64,000 nt of DNA from Alectoria sarmentosa (Eukaryota > Ascomycota > Lecanoromycetes > Lecanorales > Parmeliaceae): the NCBI GenBank assembly GCA_009733775.1, contig WOGZ01000014.1:62001-126000 (forward strand), given 5' to 3'. The notes beneath the pieces are model-generated. The model was not told where the DNA came from. It did not search any database and worked only from the letters and a program-made list of their open reading frames with translations. Made by a program: the position numbers and the translations under genes. This document shows, piece by piece, positions 48,066 to 59,741 of this stretch. How positions within the stretch are numbered: position 1 is the first letter of the stretch; each line of letters starts with the position of its first letter.

Positions 48066-49572
48066 TCATACATCCTCCATCTCGACATCGCCAGCTGCTA
48101 CCATGCCAGAACTATGTGAAATACCAACTACTGTATCCAGCGCCGATGTGCTCTGTTCTGCAATCACACCCTCCGTCCGCTCCTGCTGCGGTGTCTCGGC
48201 ATCTGGTATCCTAGAAGCAGGCACCACGCTCTCTTCCCTCACTACCGCTGGCTGCAGCCCCAATGCGAGTGCCAAAGAAGGGCTTGGGGTGGCCAATGCA
48301 TAAGAAGAGCTAGGCTCGCCGTTCCTTGACTGCACAGGACGAATCGAAGGTGTTGGGGAAGCCTTGGCGCTAGCGGACGCAGAGAGAGACTGGGGGCTTC
48401 TGTTGGCCGGCTGCCCTGGTTGGTCAGCTCTTAATGGAGAAGCATTGGTAGTCGCCGTTGTTGGCGTTTGTCTTCCATCGCTCGCTCCACCCTCCAATTG
48501 ATCCCAGCTCTCCGGCGTCGATGAGGGACCAGCTCTGATGTCTGCTCCTGGCGTATCCCATAATTGTGGCCGATAGTCCCTGAATAACCCCCCTTTCGCT
48601 GTTCGTGGTCCTTTAGTCCGCCTGCTACCCCTTGGTCTGCCACCCGTGCCCCTCCCTCTCCGACTTTGCTTCGGCGTGATTTCATCTTCTCCATCTTCAA
48701 TAACCTCGCTGGCTTTTCGCTGACTTCGCCATCCGGTTCCTTGGTTCACTTTCTGCGTGTAGACCGTTACGCTGTCTTTTTCGCCTTTCTTGGCTTTGAT
48801 GGCGATGAGGCGTTCGAGGAAGTTGGCTTGGTTTTGTCGAGCGCGGCTGGGGGTTGCGCCGACGGGAATCTTGACCGGTGTGGCTTTTTCTGAGCTAGCA
48901 GTATTCGCCGAGGCGGTTGAATTCTCAGGTGCTGGCGTCAATGCTTCGTCACCTTCTTCGGCACGTTGCCGAGCAGCTATCTGCGCTGGTCGGCCCATGA
49001 GCTTGATGCTCGATGCTGCAAGAACGAAAACGTTTGGCGTATCTCGGAGGACCGGGTGAGGGAAGTTGGGAGCGGGAGTAGTGAGTAAGAGATCTGTGCC
49101 TAGGGTCGAGGTCCATTCGCAGGAGTACATCTGGTTCTGGTATGAGATTAGAGGGTTTTGAGTATGTAGATCGAGGACCTGAATGCGGTCTGTCGGCTCG
49201 GGAGGTGATAGTTCTTGATCAGACTGGTCAGGGATCTGATCAACATCCATGGGAGCTAATGCCTCAGGTACTGGAGATTCTGGTGGTTCTGACGGGTCTG
49301 CATTCTCTTGGGCTGCGGGCGTCGTGGGTGCGATCGACGTCGCTGGCGGCGGTGGATCTGGCTTCTTTGTTTTGGTGCTCGGGTTCTTGTAGTTGGCCGC
49401 TGAGGAGATGTCGAGGGTTACATAGAAACTCTGGCGGCCGCCATCAGCTATAATAATAGTGGCATTGGAGACAAGATTCTCTAACCTCTGTCTCGGTCTC
49501 ATGGTATTCGAACTCCCAGTCTGAATTATCTTCCTCCGCTGCAAGGGCGCTTGTTGATTGACTCTCCGCCAT
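48066..49572 (-). CDS. TFIIIC triple-barrel domain protein (Tfc7/TFIIIC subunit 6-like)
   Basis: Probable subunit of RNA polymerase III factor TFIIIC. Exons 49486-49572 and 48066-49430 (intron 49431-49485) give 483 aa. The splice creates WEFEYHETETESFYVTLDIS, the signature of the triple-barrel domain (W-x-YxExETExFYVxLDxS). The barrel continues after a proline-rich insertion at DRIQVLDLHTQNPLISYQNQMYSCEWTSTLGTDLLLT. The rest is low-complexity, with a basic RRGRGTGGRPRGSRR stretch, Ser/Thr/Pro-rich regions and an acidic end (EMEDV). The long disordered tail is usual for the fungal members. Start MAESQSTSALAAEE was chosen as the Met nearest the domain. Confidence 0.8.
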
Positions 49573-50653
49573 GTCTGGTGAATTAGAAGAAACGACTTCT
49601 CCTCTCCGAAAGTGATAGTCGCCAGAAAGTGAATAGGAACAAGTGTGAATTAGGAATGCTTCCACCACCATCCAACAAATTAAGTCGTCTTGTAGTTTGT
49701 ATGTCCATCTTGTCGACTCGGGAAGCTTCGTCGTAGCTCCTAAGCAGAGCCCATGTTAACCATGTCTACAAGCGTGACAGCCAAACCCCGCTTTACAAAT
49801 GACAGTCGTACGGTAAGGCAAAAGAGAGCCCTTCAGTATTGAGATTGCTTCATATCTGAGCATGAAGCAGCAACATGACTTTTGGTAGATAATGATTCCG
49901 TTGATATGTTGAAAGTTTACAGCGGTCTGCCCCTTCTGCACCAAAAGTCCTGGACGCCAAGCACTGGGTGTCCCGCCTAAAAAGGTCACATACATGAACC
50001 GAACCCTAAAAGACTTCTCAAAAACGCTCTCAGATGCCCAAATTTAGGGGCCAATCCCCCTATAACTACGCAAATGGGCTTTCCACGACTCGGAATCATA
50101 GGAGCCTTCTCCAATTAGAAACCCGTGATATCCGGGACTTTTGGTGCGTACTTTGCCGGAGGCTCGGAATGTGAGGGTCCGGATAACGCGGATGATCTGC
50201 AAGCCTCAAAGCTTGGCCCCTTTGGTGTTTAGATGATGCAAGCTTGCAGTATGCAGATGCGACAACAGCTTGGTGTACACATTGATTTGCTACCTTGCGA
50301 CCATTCATGAGCTATAGAAGTGCGCTGTCATGACTCATGGCTATGCTCTCAACTATCAGTTAGCAAAAGTCGTAAGTATTAGCCATTCTCCTGTTGCTTT
50401 TCGCACTCACCTGGCACATTGTACACCTTCGGTGAAGGCATCCAATCATCCTAGTAATCCCATCACCGCCACTGCTCAGACCGAGTACCTTCTGAGGGTC
50501 CGCGCTGTGCTTTGCTGGGTGAAAATACTCATTCCCACCTTCAAAATCCGTGCACTTGCTGACATTGCCTCGTCTCATAGATTCGGATCCGACCGGCCAC
50601 GCTGTCGTGGCGAGTTGATATGACCGCTCTCTGATGACTTCGCAGAAACTGCA
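49573..50653. other. Divergent intergenic region with a small TIR element
   Basis: Separates the TFIIIC gene and the Vps62 gene. It holds the 210-bp element at 49938-50147. No gene is recognised. Confidence 0.5.
49938..50147. mobile_element. 210-bp MITE with 17-bp inverted ends
   Basis: The left end GCACCAAAAGTCCTGGA and the right end (reverse complement GCACCAAAAGTCCCGGA) match at 16 of 17. The interior has an additional small palindrome (GGGGCCAATCCCC) shared with the copy at 35203. It is non-coding. No clear target duplication was seen, so the superfamily is open. Confidence 0.65.
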
Positions 50654-52229
50654 TTGGCAGAAGAGTTATTACTAGTCGTGCTGCAGAAAGCAAGCAAGGG
50701 TGGAAAGGTTGCGATGGGCCCCTCGCCCAAATCACTGGCGGGTGGGTTTGGTCGTGAGGAGAAGGTACCACCCGAAGCGGTGAGTACGGTTTCGGAGAAG
50801 GAAGGGAACGAAGTCGACGAAATCCTGCGATACCCTCTACCGCCATCCAGCCGTTCGCAAGATGTGCGAATAAAGAACTCCAGAACCTCTGTAAAATTAC
50901 CATTTCTGCTAGGCTTCACTTTGGTAGCCTTCATCTTCACGGCTCTGCATACTGTTCTAGTAACTCCTACATGGGTCAAGAGTAGGGTGGGTAGCTGGTC
51001 ACGAATTTGTGGCACCGATCGTGGCTGGCAGGATCCATCCGTCGTCGATATCAAGACAGGGCCAGAAGATCTGGCCAATGATCCTCGCGTGATCCATGAG
51101 ATCCCTCAATACGTCCTGGACTATGCACCTCTGGTTCACCTATACTCCGAAGAACAATTCTGGCCTTGTGACATTCAGGAGCATTTGTTCCATGTGACAC
51201 CAGAGCTGAATTACACACCTATACAAGGGCTACCACAGTTGAACCTAACAAATCTAGACCAGCTGAACCAATTTGAAAAAGGACGCCATGTCTTCTTGAC
51301 GAGTAATGACAACGTTGAGGACCGACCAGATTGGCTCGGTGGACAGACGAACATACCTGATGATTTCATCAACGATGCTAAGGCTGACCACTTCGGGTCT
51401 CATGCCGCTAGGGCCAAAATTTGGACGCAAAGCCATGGGGGGCACAGTGATGCCCCAGCTGTTCTTTTGACGATTGACAAGGGTGATGGGATTGTGGATG
51501 CCTTTTGGTTCTTCTTTTACAGCTACAACCTAGGAAATATCGTTTTCAATATCCGATTCGGCAACCATATTGGCGATTGGGAGCATACTCTCATCCGGTT
51601 TCAACATGGGAAACCCAAAATTGTTTTCGTCAGTGAACATTTTTTTGGCTCAGCGTATAGCTACTCTGCTGTGGAGAAAATCGGGAATAGGGTAAGTAGG
51701 GAATGATCTGTATTTTACCCCGCCTGCTGACATGAAATAGCCCGTTGTCTATTCTGCAGTTGGTACCCACGCAATGTATGCAACGCCAGGCACACACCCG
51801 TATATTCTCCCTCTTGGAATCCTCCATGACGAGACTGATCGTGGTCCCCTTTGGGATCCTGCTCTTAACTCTCTGACTTACACGTACAATCATGTTACGG
51901 ATACATTGCGCCCTTCCAATAGAACACCCGACGCTCCCACTCAATGGTTCTACTTCGCGGGAAAATGGGGTGACAAATTCTATCCATTGAATGACAACAG
52001 ACAATACGGCTTTGCCGGCGAGTATCACTACGTCACTGGTCCCCTCGGCCCAAGATTCAAACATCTGGGGAGACGAAATGTTTGCCAAGGACGGTATAGT
52101 GATCCTTGCGATATCAAGGATCGGCTCGATCCTGGTGAAGTGAGGGTATGGCCTGGGCTGGGCGAAGGCGATGATTGGGCTGATCCTGAAATGAGACCTC
52201 CATCATTCTCGGAAGACAGAGACGATTGA
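50654..52229 (+). CDS. Vacuolar protein sorting-associated protein 62 family
   Basis: Vps62 (DUF946) family; the yeast member is linked to cytoplasm-to-vacuole targeting, while the biochemical activity is unknown. Exons 50654-51691 and 51741-52229 (49-bp intron) give 508 aa. A cytosolic N-tail is followed by one membrane segment (LPFLLGFTLVAFIFTALHTVL, about residues 78-98). The family domain starts at YVLDYAPLVHLYSEEQFWPCDI and includes DGIVDAFWFFFYSYN, GNHIGDWEHTLIRF, VVYSAVGTHAMYATPG and the C-terminal KWGDKFYP. The G-x-H-x-GDWE motif is intact. The alternative start at MGPSPKS (50714) is equally possible. No lesion is seen. Confidence 0.87.
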
Positions 52230-52497
52230 TGATTTGAGCATGACGCATTCATTTAGCGGCGCGTTTTTCTGGTTTTACGCATGCCTTCATGGCCGGAAAA
52301 AATATTTGTTTCATGGATGACGAGCTGATTATTGAATTGATGATACTGATACGGAGTACTGATACTCCTTACGTCCGGCGCACTGCCCTCGATCCGTCCT
52401 AGTGCCTTCCGATGTCATCCGATACTTTCTTCCCCTCCGCATGCTTCCTACATAGAAACAACTTCACGACATCACCAAGACAATCCCCATATCAAAC

Positions 52498-52962
52498 ATG
52501 GTTTACACTATCGTAGTTCACCTCTACGCCAAAGACTCCGCCGAGTCCATCTCCAAATTGCACAACAAACTCGTCGAAGCCAGCAATGTGTACAGCAAAG
52601 ATCAGGAGACAATCTCTTGGTTCGTGATGCAAGATCATCAAGATAAGAGGGCCTTTACCATCGTAGAACGCTACGAGCATGAGAGTGTACGTACCCCTTT
52701 CCTCCTTTCGCGGATGCTTTCAGATGCCCTTGATACGGCGGGCAAGACACTGTACTGATGAAATGTCGGATACAGAGCCAGAAATATCATCTTGAGGTAC
52801 GTCAATCAACCCGTTGCCCCGCGTTCAATAACGGAGCTTTTGGGCAAGAAGTTTCCTGGTTCTAATCCAACGACGTAGAATCCATACTGGAAGACATTTA
52901 ATCCCTACGTCGAGCCATTGCTTGAAAGGCCGATGGATCTGAGACGATTGAACGAGTTGTAG
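52498..52962 (+). CDS. Antibiotic-biosynthesis-monooxygenase (ABM) domain small protein
   Basis: 97-residue protein of the dimeric ferredoxin-like ABM/quinol monooxygenase group. Exons 52498-52686, 52776-52796 and 52879-52962. The middle exon is only 21 bp (SQKYHLE) and is required to connect RYEHES to NPYWKTFNPYVEPLL. Family features are the N-terminal strand YTIVVHLYA, the helix SISKLHNKLVEASNVYSKD, the strand SWFVMQDHQDKRAFTIVERYE, and the terminal N-P-Y-W. It stands alone here, not in a polyketide cluster, so a metabolic or detoxifying role is only inferred. Start MVYTIV is immediately before the first strand. Confidence 0.85.
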
Positions 52963-53297
52963 GAGACTATTCAGATATGAGTTTAGTCTGGCAATCTCTG
53001 CCCATGGGGGAAGAAGGTGGACACAAATCCTTCTGTTAATTCAGCCGCCTGTAAAGAGGATCTATGCTGGCGTCCAAGTCAGAATTCACCGGTTGACGGA
53101 AATATGTCCCTTCCCGTCCACAACGCTACGGATTTCCCGCGAAGAGTTTGGACCTGTCGATGGTCTTCTTCCTTGCGCTGGCGCTGCAAATCAGACCCTG
53201 TCATATGAGCCAATTCATTACCAAGAGACTAAACTAGAGTAGCAAGATCCTGCAGTCTTAACCTTCACATGCCAGGTTCTCCTTCTGTGGAACAGCT
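52963..53297. other. Intergenic region
   Basis: About 335 bp between convergent 3' ends. No gene is seen. Confidence 0.4.
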
Positions 53298-54491
53298 TCA
53301 TGATGTTTCAACATCGCCCACGCCTTCTGCAGCGACCTCAAGAAAGAGGTTCTTATTCGTTCCTATCGACTTTAATCATTGCTCGGCCTTCACGCAAGCT
53401 CTCAAGAGTGCAACTCACCAACCTGGGAGTACAACCCTTTCTTCCCCCGTCTTGCGCACATGGCTGTAACAAATGTAGCTGTCTCCCAAATTCTATGCCA
53501 CGACTCACTGTCCGATGGGCCAGAGGTCCGGAGAGTCATGATGCACTTATGATCCACTGCAGATCTCATCTTAGCCATGCAGCAACGATGTCGAACCTTC
53601 AGAGCAGCTTGTTCACCTGAATGCCAAGTATAAGGCAACTCCACATTGACGCCTGTCCCTCCTATCCCAAAAGTCCTCGCTTCTTTGCTCACATCCATCC
53701 TATCCATGATACTCTGGCAAGAGTTCACAATGGCCGCGACGGCAGCACTGCCATAACAACGCACATTGGGCGTTTGTTTGGCGACGAAGAGACCCAGGTT
53801 ACCATCGCCTGAGGATGTATCAGTCATTTACCGAAAAGATAAAAGCGGCGCACTCGCCAAGCTCCTTCGCAATCCCACCCTCGCCAGGACTTCTTTGCTC
53901 AACGCATTTCTGAACCACCGTGTAAGCTCCCATGGCCAAATCTTGCAGACTGGCACGAGCGAAGGTGGAACCTGGCCCAATAAGTGCTTCGATGATGCAT
54001 GTGCCGTCCGCTGCGAAATCATTTCAGCAAAGGGCTTCGACAGTCAAAACTCTTGATGATCACGTACAGCTGACCCACCGCTGAGGCATGGGAAGGTCGT
54101 ATGTGATTGCAGTATCTCGTGGGCCCCAGGTGTAAAGCGTTGTCAGCTGGTATTCGATGCACAGAGCTGCAGATTGGCAGCTTTGCAGGTTCAAGTTGGA
54201 GCCAAATCGATCTTGGCACCTAAACTTAACCTCTGCCGATACGTTATTCGACAGGAGCGTAGAGTTTGATAGTGACAAAGATGAGGCTTCTATTTGCAAT
54301 GATGCATTGTCAAGCCAGGCGGACGAGGCTGCCCTGTTCAATGAAGCGTCATCAAGGGGGTTGTCTCCCCCAGAAGACTGGACAACATTTGGCAGAACGG
54401 GCACGGAAGAGACTACTGCCTCAGCAACTCTAGTAATCAAAAGCAGAAAGAAAGGTAAGAGCATTTTTGACGTTACTATTGAGAACGGCAA
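53298..54491 (-). CDS. Secreted Cys-containing protein, paralog A of a head-to-head pair
   Basis: Predicted secreted protein of unknown function. Exons 54068-54491, 53858-54010, 53617-53808, 53419-53556 and 53298-53323 give 310 aa (301 aa from the second Met, MLLPFF, 54464). The signal peptide is MLLPFFLLLITRVAEA. Conserved blocks shared with paralog B: RCQDRFGSNLNLQSC, LPMPQRWVSSDGTC, VVQKC...GGIAKELGDGNLGLFV, PNVRCYGS, LPYTWHSVDHKC, WHRIWETATFVTAMCARRGKKG. All four introns are phase 1 and fall at the same places as in B. Intron 53809-53857 uses a GC donor (GCGAGT). The acceptor of the last intron is less sure, which affects only the terminal residues. A second copy of the fold is at 60335-61208. 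Confidence 0.78.
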
Positions 54492-55010
54492 CGCTTTGAT
54501 AGAGCAACGGTAACACCGGTCATTCTACTCAGGGGTGCAAAGGAAAATACTCCGAAAATGTGACCGATTAGTCAATAAATTTCTTCATTACCGACTATGC
54601 GGCTCTGAGCATGAGGCAAGGCTTTCTGCTAGGCGACGCGTCACTCGGTACCCGGAGTCCGAGCATTGAATGTTCGAGGAGAAAAAGCGCGAGCTTTTGA
54701 TGCGCATGAACTCGTATAGCCGGCCCAAATGCTACTAACAGAAGGGTTAACGTCCGCCTTCTTCCCTCAAAGTAAGGAGCATAACACGAAGAAGCAGATC
54801 CCAAACGGCATATCCACATTCGGTGGGCTGGGTTTGCGCATCAATCATTGCGCCTTGATGCCCCGTTCGATGGGTACAATCCCCTCGAAGTCGATACTTG
54901 GTAAGGTCATAGTGATCTTACAAAGTCCATTGACTTTGTTATCATCTATTTCGTCCCATTTATTCAAACTCCTCCCGGTCATTTCCCGGACATTTTGTAC
55001 GCTTAAAGCC
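54492..55010. promoter_or_regulatory. Divergent promoter between the two secreted paralogs
   Basis: About 520 bp between the two start codons. No distinct motif was identified. Co-regulation of the pair is plausible. Confidence 0.45.
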
Positions 55011-56315
55011 ATGGTCTTGTTCTACATGGCATGCCTAAGCGGCTTCATCTCGGCAGCTTCAGCGCTGAATGTAGCTCCGCAAGGTTCCATCGCAACCTTT
55101 TCAGACGCATCAACGTCTTCTTCGAACCTCGTCGAATGGCTCTTTCCGACAAATCAGTCCATATCTTGGTCAAACAAGTCCCTCAATCTTGCCAATCCAC
55201 CTTCTCTACCGGCCAATATTTCAGCACTCCAAGCTCTTGGCCTGGACGCCGACGAACCCATATCCTGGGAGACAACACCGAGCGGTAACGTGATTGGAAT
55301 ACAATGCAATATCCGTTATGGCCGTCGGTTAGATTACCAGGACTGCAGAGACGCATACAACTACATCCCGCGATCGGATGCAAGGGTCGCAAGCTTCGCA
55401 GAACGACACAGTGGATTTCCTCACGATATTGCACTGCCGCAAAGAATATTGGGAAGTACGTCTTCCCTTCCATCACGGGTCTTCGATTCGCTCATCGCTA
55501 CCGGGAACAAAAATCACTGTTGTTGATCGTATAGACAGGCAAAGGCAAATGCGGCATCAACCCCATCATCGTCCTACCTTACGAATCGGGCATGGCAAGC
55601 CCGCAAAATGTCGCCGATGCGGCTTATCCGCTGATTGAACGGTGCGCCCCGAGGTCGGGCGGGATCGCCATCAATATTGGTTTGTGCAACTCGAGCGGAC
55701 ATGAGAATGAGTGAGAATGATGCTGAACGATGTAAAAAGGAGGAGACAACCACCTCGCGGTAGTACTAGAACCATACGCACCCACCATCCGCTGTGAGGG
55801 CTCTGAGAGACCTTTGACTCGCCAGTCATGTGCGATGATCGAACGGGGCATGGAGGCGGACGACAGGCCGCGATTGTTCGGCGATGAGCGTGTGGATCCC
55901 CGAGTTCAAGAACCTCTGCCCTATGAGCTCGTGTCAAGTGAGGCCACCCCGTCCTGCCACCTACCTACACCTGACAGTCTGTGCTGACGTTTATGCTTCT
56001 TTAGTGGACTTTCGGTGTGCTGTTCGCATCTTTAGTAATGCGGACACGGATACCGAGACTTGGTATGGTCTGTGGGAGGCTACGGTTGCGCTGAATGCGA
56101 TGTGTGTCAGGTCGGGGAAGAATGGGACCGCTGCTCGCCTGGGTGAGTGCCCTCATTGCGACTCAAAGATAGGGGGGGGGGGGGGTAGAAATCTGGTAGA
56201 AAGCCACTGAATGATGCATACAGGCGTACGTGGGAATCTCTATATGGAAGTCTCGGACCAGCCAGACTTGCAGTCAGTCGGAGCCGTCAATGATACATCT
56301 GCCGAGCGAATCTAG
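55011..56315 (+). CDS. Secreted Cys-containing protein, paralog B of a head-to-head pair
   Basis: Predicted secreted protein of unknown function, 336 aa. Exons 55011-55455, 55539-55679, 55743-55937, 56005-56142 and 56224-56315. The signal peptide is MVLFYMACLSGFISAASA. Blocks align with paralog A: QCNIRYGRRLDYQDC, LPQRILGSKGKC, LIERC...GGIAINIGDNHLAVVL, PTIRCEGS, LPYELVSMDFRC, WYGLWEATVALNAMCVRSGKNG. All introns are phase 1, as in A. N-glycosylation sites cluster in the N-terminal part (NQSISWSNKS). A 14-G run (56172-56185) lies in the last intron. No catalytic motif is recognised. Effector, adhesin and extracellular enzyme remain open. Confidence 0.8.
56172..56185 (+). repeat. G14 homopolymer in an intron
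   Basis: Run of 14 G bases within the last intron of paralog B. Its length is likely to vary between strains and sequencing reads. Confidence 0.8.
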
Positions 56316-56792
56316 GGTCTAGACTGAGGCATTCGCACGCTGAATCGGCACCTTATCTGGGCTTCGCAACCTCCCGGAGCCCCTACGTTCAAAACGAGCT
56401 TTGAGGAATTACAAGTTGTCGGTTTCCGCTCTATCTGGAACTGGCAATACGGCCGCAGAGGGCACGCGCGATCAAAAGGGCTCCGCCTGGGCTTGCAGAG
56501 TCTCAAGATTAGCCTCGGAGCCGTTGATCAGGATACCTTCTTTCTTCCTTCCTTCCTTCCCGATACTGTCACCGAGTTCTTGGGCATGCTCCCCACGCCT
56601 GCTGGATTATGGATGGTTCGGTTGCATATCAAACTGAAACCATGCCTTCTTCTCGGGCATATTTCTACTCGCCCGAAGGGGGAGGGAGGTAGGGGGAGAG
56701 AGGCTCCTGATGGGGCTAGTGCCGTGAGATATGGGCAAAAGTCTTGAGTACGAGGGACTTGCGAGAATATGGTTTTTGACGCTATCTTCAAC
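56316..56792. other. Convergent intergenic region
   Basis: About 480 bp. No gene is seen. A CTTCCTTCCTTCC microsatellite-like tract lies near 56541-56560. Confidence 0.4.
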
Positions 56793-59741
56793 TTATATCT
56801 TACTCTTCGCTCCTGCAGCCCCCTGGCCCTTTGGCATTTTCCTATCCGTCCCCAACGCCTCGAGATCCTTCTTCTTGTGGTAATGCGGTGCCGCTTCTGC
56901 CAACCACTCCGCCTGTATCGGAAGGTTGCCCCTCATGTACTCCCTCGACGTGAGCACAAGCTCGTAGAAAATGATCCATTTCGGATTCACCTCGAACAGT
57001 GTGCTGCTAGGATGGAGGTACGTCGTCATGCTGTTCTTCACGGTGCGGTAACTGTCTCCACCTTTCTGCAAGCGCGCCGCGTTGGGGAAGAAACCTGCTG
57101 TGAGAGATTTCTGGATAGGGGGGAGATCCTGAGCGCCGACAGAGGTGATGGTGACTTCGACTCTGTCGCAGAGCTTAGCGAGTTGATCTCGAACATCTCG
57201 GGCGCGGGTAAGGCTTCGTTGTTGAAGGAAGTTCTCGCGCGCCCAGACATAGCTGAAGTCGCTGTCGACCCATTGGTTCCAGATGTTGAGTAGGGAGAAG
57301 TGGTCGCCACCTTCTTTAATGGTGAAGCGTGCGCGGGCGCTGTCGGCCAGCATTTTCTTGTCTTTGGGGCGATAGAAGAGAGACGCGGATTCGCCGAGCA
57401 TGGCAATGATGGAGAGCACTTCTTCGACACAGCCCTGCTTGTCGGCGGCGAGGATGGAGCGGGCTAGCATAGGATCTGTTGGGAACTCAGCCATCTGACG
57501 CCCAAGCTTGGTCAAGGCACCCTTGTCATTCAGAGCGCCGAGGGCGTAGAGATTTTCGAGTGCGCGGATGAGGGTTTCAGCAGGTGGAGCATCCATGAAA
57601 TCGAATTCCATCAGGTCGTTGATGCCAAGAGATTTTAGGAGAAGGACCACGCTGTTGAGATTGGTCCGCTGGATCTCAGGCATCGTCGAATCGTCGAGCT
57701 CATTGTGGAAAGCGAACTTGGTGTATAGGCGGAAGCACTTCCCAGGAGCAACTCGCCCGGCTCTTCCGGATCTTTGATTCGCAGAGGCCCGTGAGCAGGG
57801 TGTGACCACCAAGGACTCCATGCCAGTTCGCGCATTATAGACGTTTTCCTTCACGAAGCCTGGATCTATGACATAGACGATGCCGTCAATCGTCAAGCTT
57901 GTTTCGGCGATGTTGGTGGCTAACACGACCTTCCTCGCTTTTGGCGGTGTCGGCTCAAATATCTTACTTTGCAGCTCCGAAGGAAGGTTGGCGTAAATCG
58001 GACATATAATCATCTCAGGTACCTTGGAGCCCAGCTTTCTTGCCGTTTCTTGCAGATTAAGCTCAGCTGCTTCGATCTCTTCTTGGCCTGTCAAGAAGAC
58101 AAGGATGTCGCCTCTTGGCTGTGTGATGTGAATTTGAAAGATGGTAGTGACAGCGGCAGCGAGGTAGTTAGCTTCTGGTTGGGGAGTGTAGTGGATATCT
58201 ACAGGATATCTTCGCCCAGGTATATTGAAGATTGGAGCATCGTCGAAGTACTTGGCGAACTTTTGTGCATCCATTGTTGCCGAAGAAATCAGCAGCTTCA
58301 ACTCTGGTCTAAATCTGGCAATGTCTTTCACCAAGCCGAAAAGGATGTCTGTATGCAGTGTTCTTTCGTGGGCCTCGTCAATCATCAACGCAGAGTATGC
58401 TCCCAGATCCGGCTCGGTCAAGAACTCTCTCAGTAGCATACCATCTGTCATGTATTTCAGAATCGTTTTATCGGACGTAGCGTCCTCAAAGCGTATCGAG
58501 TAGCCCACCTCGTTCCCAACCTTGACCCCCATTTCTTCCGCAACACGCGCTGCAACACTCATGGCTGCCACTCGTCTAGGTTGTGTGCAGCCAACTTTCA
58601 TCCCGTCTTTGGTGTAGCCAGCTTCGTGGAGGTATTGGGGTATTTGGGTGGTCTTTCCACTGCCGGTTTCTCCAACAATGATGAGCACTTGGTACTCTCC
58701 GATGGCCTTGAGGAGGTCTTCTCTAAAGGCGTAGATGGGCAGACTCTTCCGGGTATCCTCGATCGAGAAAGCCTTCGCCTCAGCAGCTTTCAATTGTGCC
58801 TGTAGCGCTCTTTGCTCTTTTGTCAGGGGCTTCGCATCGCTATTCAGCCTAGTGTCCATAATGAAATTGATCTTCTGGGCATCATCGAACACATATTCAT
58901 AATTCCCCTCATCTACCCTTTCGCTTTGAGAGACCTGTGCTTTAGCTTTTGCCGTTTGCTCCCTCTCCCATTCCTCCTGCTCTGTAACATATCGCTCTTG
59001 GCCATGCTCGTCCTTGTCCACGTAGCGCTTGTAGAGAGCCTCCTCTTTCTTCTTCCTATCGATCTTGCCCTTTTCTGTAATGTAGTCTTCGGGCATTGTA
59101 TATCCATCTCTGTGGTCATCGATCCGCAGCCTCTCCTCCGCTATACGTAGAACCTCCCTGTTCTTCGCGAATTCATCTTTCTCCCTCTTCGTCAAGTCTG
59201 GATTACTTCGGAGTTCTGCTGTCTCCTCAGTGACTTGTTTCCGTAGCAGAGCCAGCCTTTCTGTCTCTCTTTTCTTGAGATATTCTTGCCTAGACCTCTC
59301 CCTCAGATCTGGCATTGCCGCCTGTCTCGCCGCTGCATCTTCAGCCAGCGCCCGCCGCTTAGCCACCTCCTTGCCTTCCTTCGTAGATGATCGATCCTCA
59401 ACAAGCCTTTTCGTCTTCTCAGCATCCTTGAGATTCAGTCGCCTGGCAAATTCGTCCTTCTCCAGCTGATCTCTTTCCATTTCCCGGTCCCTTCGCGTCT
59501 CCTCGTCAATCTCCTCCTCTGGCGGTTGAGCAGGGGTTGCGATGCCTTCGTCAAGGCGGACTCTTTTTGGTGGTGAGCGCTCGAACTCGTCGTCTTCTTC
59601 CACAAATTCCTCGTCACCCCAGCGGTCCTCGAAGTCATCGCTGCCTTTTTGCCGCAATTTTCTGGATGCAGGCTTTCTGTCTCGCCGGTCACTGTGACCT
59701 TCCCGTCGATGAGGACTTCGGGAAATCGTCGGAGAAGCCAT
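56793..59741 (-). CDS. PRP2: DEAH-box pre-mRNA splicing helicase Prp2/DHX16
   Basis: ATP-dependent RNA helicase that activates the spliceosome before the first catalytic step. Single exon, 982 aa. The N-terminal 300 residues are highly charged (coiled-coil, RE/KE-rich, with FEDRWGDEEF and a conserved YEYVFDD). The helicase core has motif I GETGSGKTTQ, Ia TQPRRVAA, II DEAH, III SAT, V ATNIAETSLTIDG and VI QRSGRAGR. It is followed by the HA2 and OB (DUF1605) domains, ending SREYMRGNLPIQAEWLAEAAPHYHKKKDL. The YEYVFDD segment and this C-terminus fit DHX16/Cdc28 rather than Prp16, Prp22 or Prp43. It is intronless, unlike most neighbours. Start MASPTISRSPHRR. It is an intact core gene. Confidence 0.93.
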   Translation of the reverse strand: MASPTISRSPHRREGHSDRRDRKPASRKLRQKGSDDFEDRWGDEEFVEEDDEFERSPPKRVRLDEGIATPAQPPEEEIDEETRRDREMERDQLEKDEFARRLNLKDAEKTKRLVEDRSSTKEGKEVAKRRALAEDAAARQAAMPDLRERSRQEYLKKRETERLALLRKQVTEETAELRSNPDLTKREKDEFAKNREVLRIAEERLRIDDHRDGYTMPEDYITEKGKIDRKKKEEALYKRYVDKDEHGQERYVTEQEEWEREQTAKAKAQVSQSERVDEGNYEYVFDDAQKINFIMDTRLNSDAKPLTKEQRALQAQLKAAEAKAFSIEDTRKSLPIYAFREDLLKAIGEYQVLIIVGETGSGKTTQIPQYLHEAGYTKDGMKVGCTQPRRVAAMSVAARVAEEMGVKVGNEVGYSIRFEDATSDKTILKYMTDGMLLREFLTEPDLGAYSALMIDEAHERTLHTDILFGLVKDIARFRPELKLLISSATMDAQKFAKYFDDAPIFNIPGRRYPVDIHYTPQPEANYLAAAVTTIFQIHITQPRGDILVFLTGQEEIEAAELNLQETARKLGSKVPEMIICPIYANLPSELQSKIFEPTPPKARKVVLATNIAETSLTIDGIVYVIDPGFVKENVYNARTGMESLVVTPCSRASANQRSGRAGRVAPGKCFRLYTKFAFHNELDDSTMPEIQRTNLNSVVLLLKSLGINDLMEFDFMDAPPAETLIRALENLYALGALNDKGALTKLGRQMAEFPTDPMLARSILAADKQGCVEEVLSIIAMLGESASLFYRPKDKKMLADSARARFTIKEGGDHFSLLNIWNQWVDSDFSYVWARENFLQQRSLTRARDVRDQLAKLCDRVEVTITSVGAQDLPPIQKSLTAGFFPNAARLQKGGDSYRTVKNSMTTYLHPSSTLFEVNPKWIIFYELVLTSREYMRGNLPIQAEWLAEAAPHYHKKKDLEALGTDRKMPKGQGAAGAKSKI

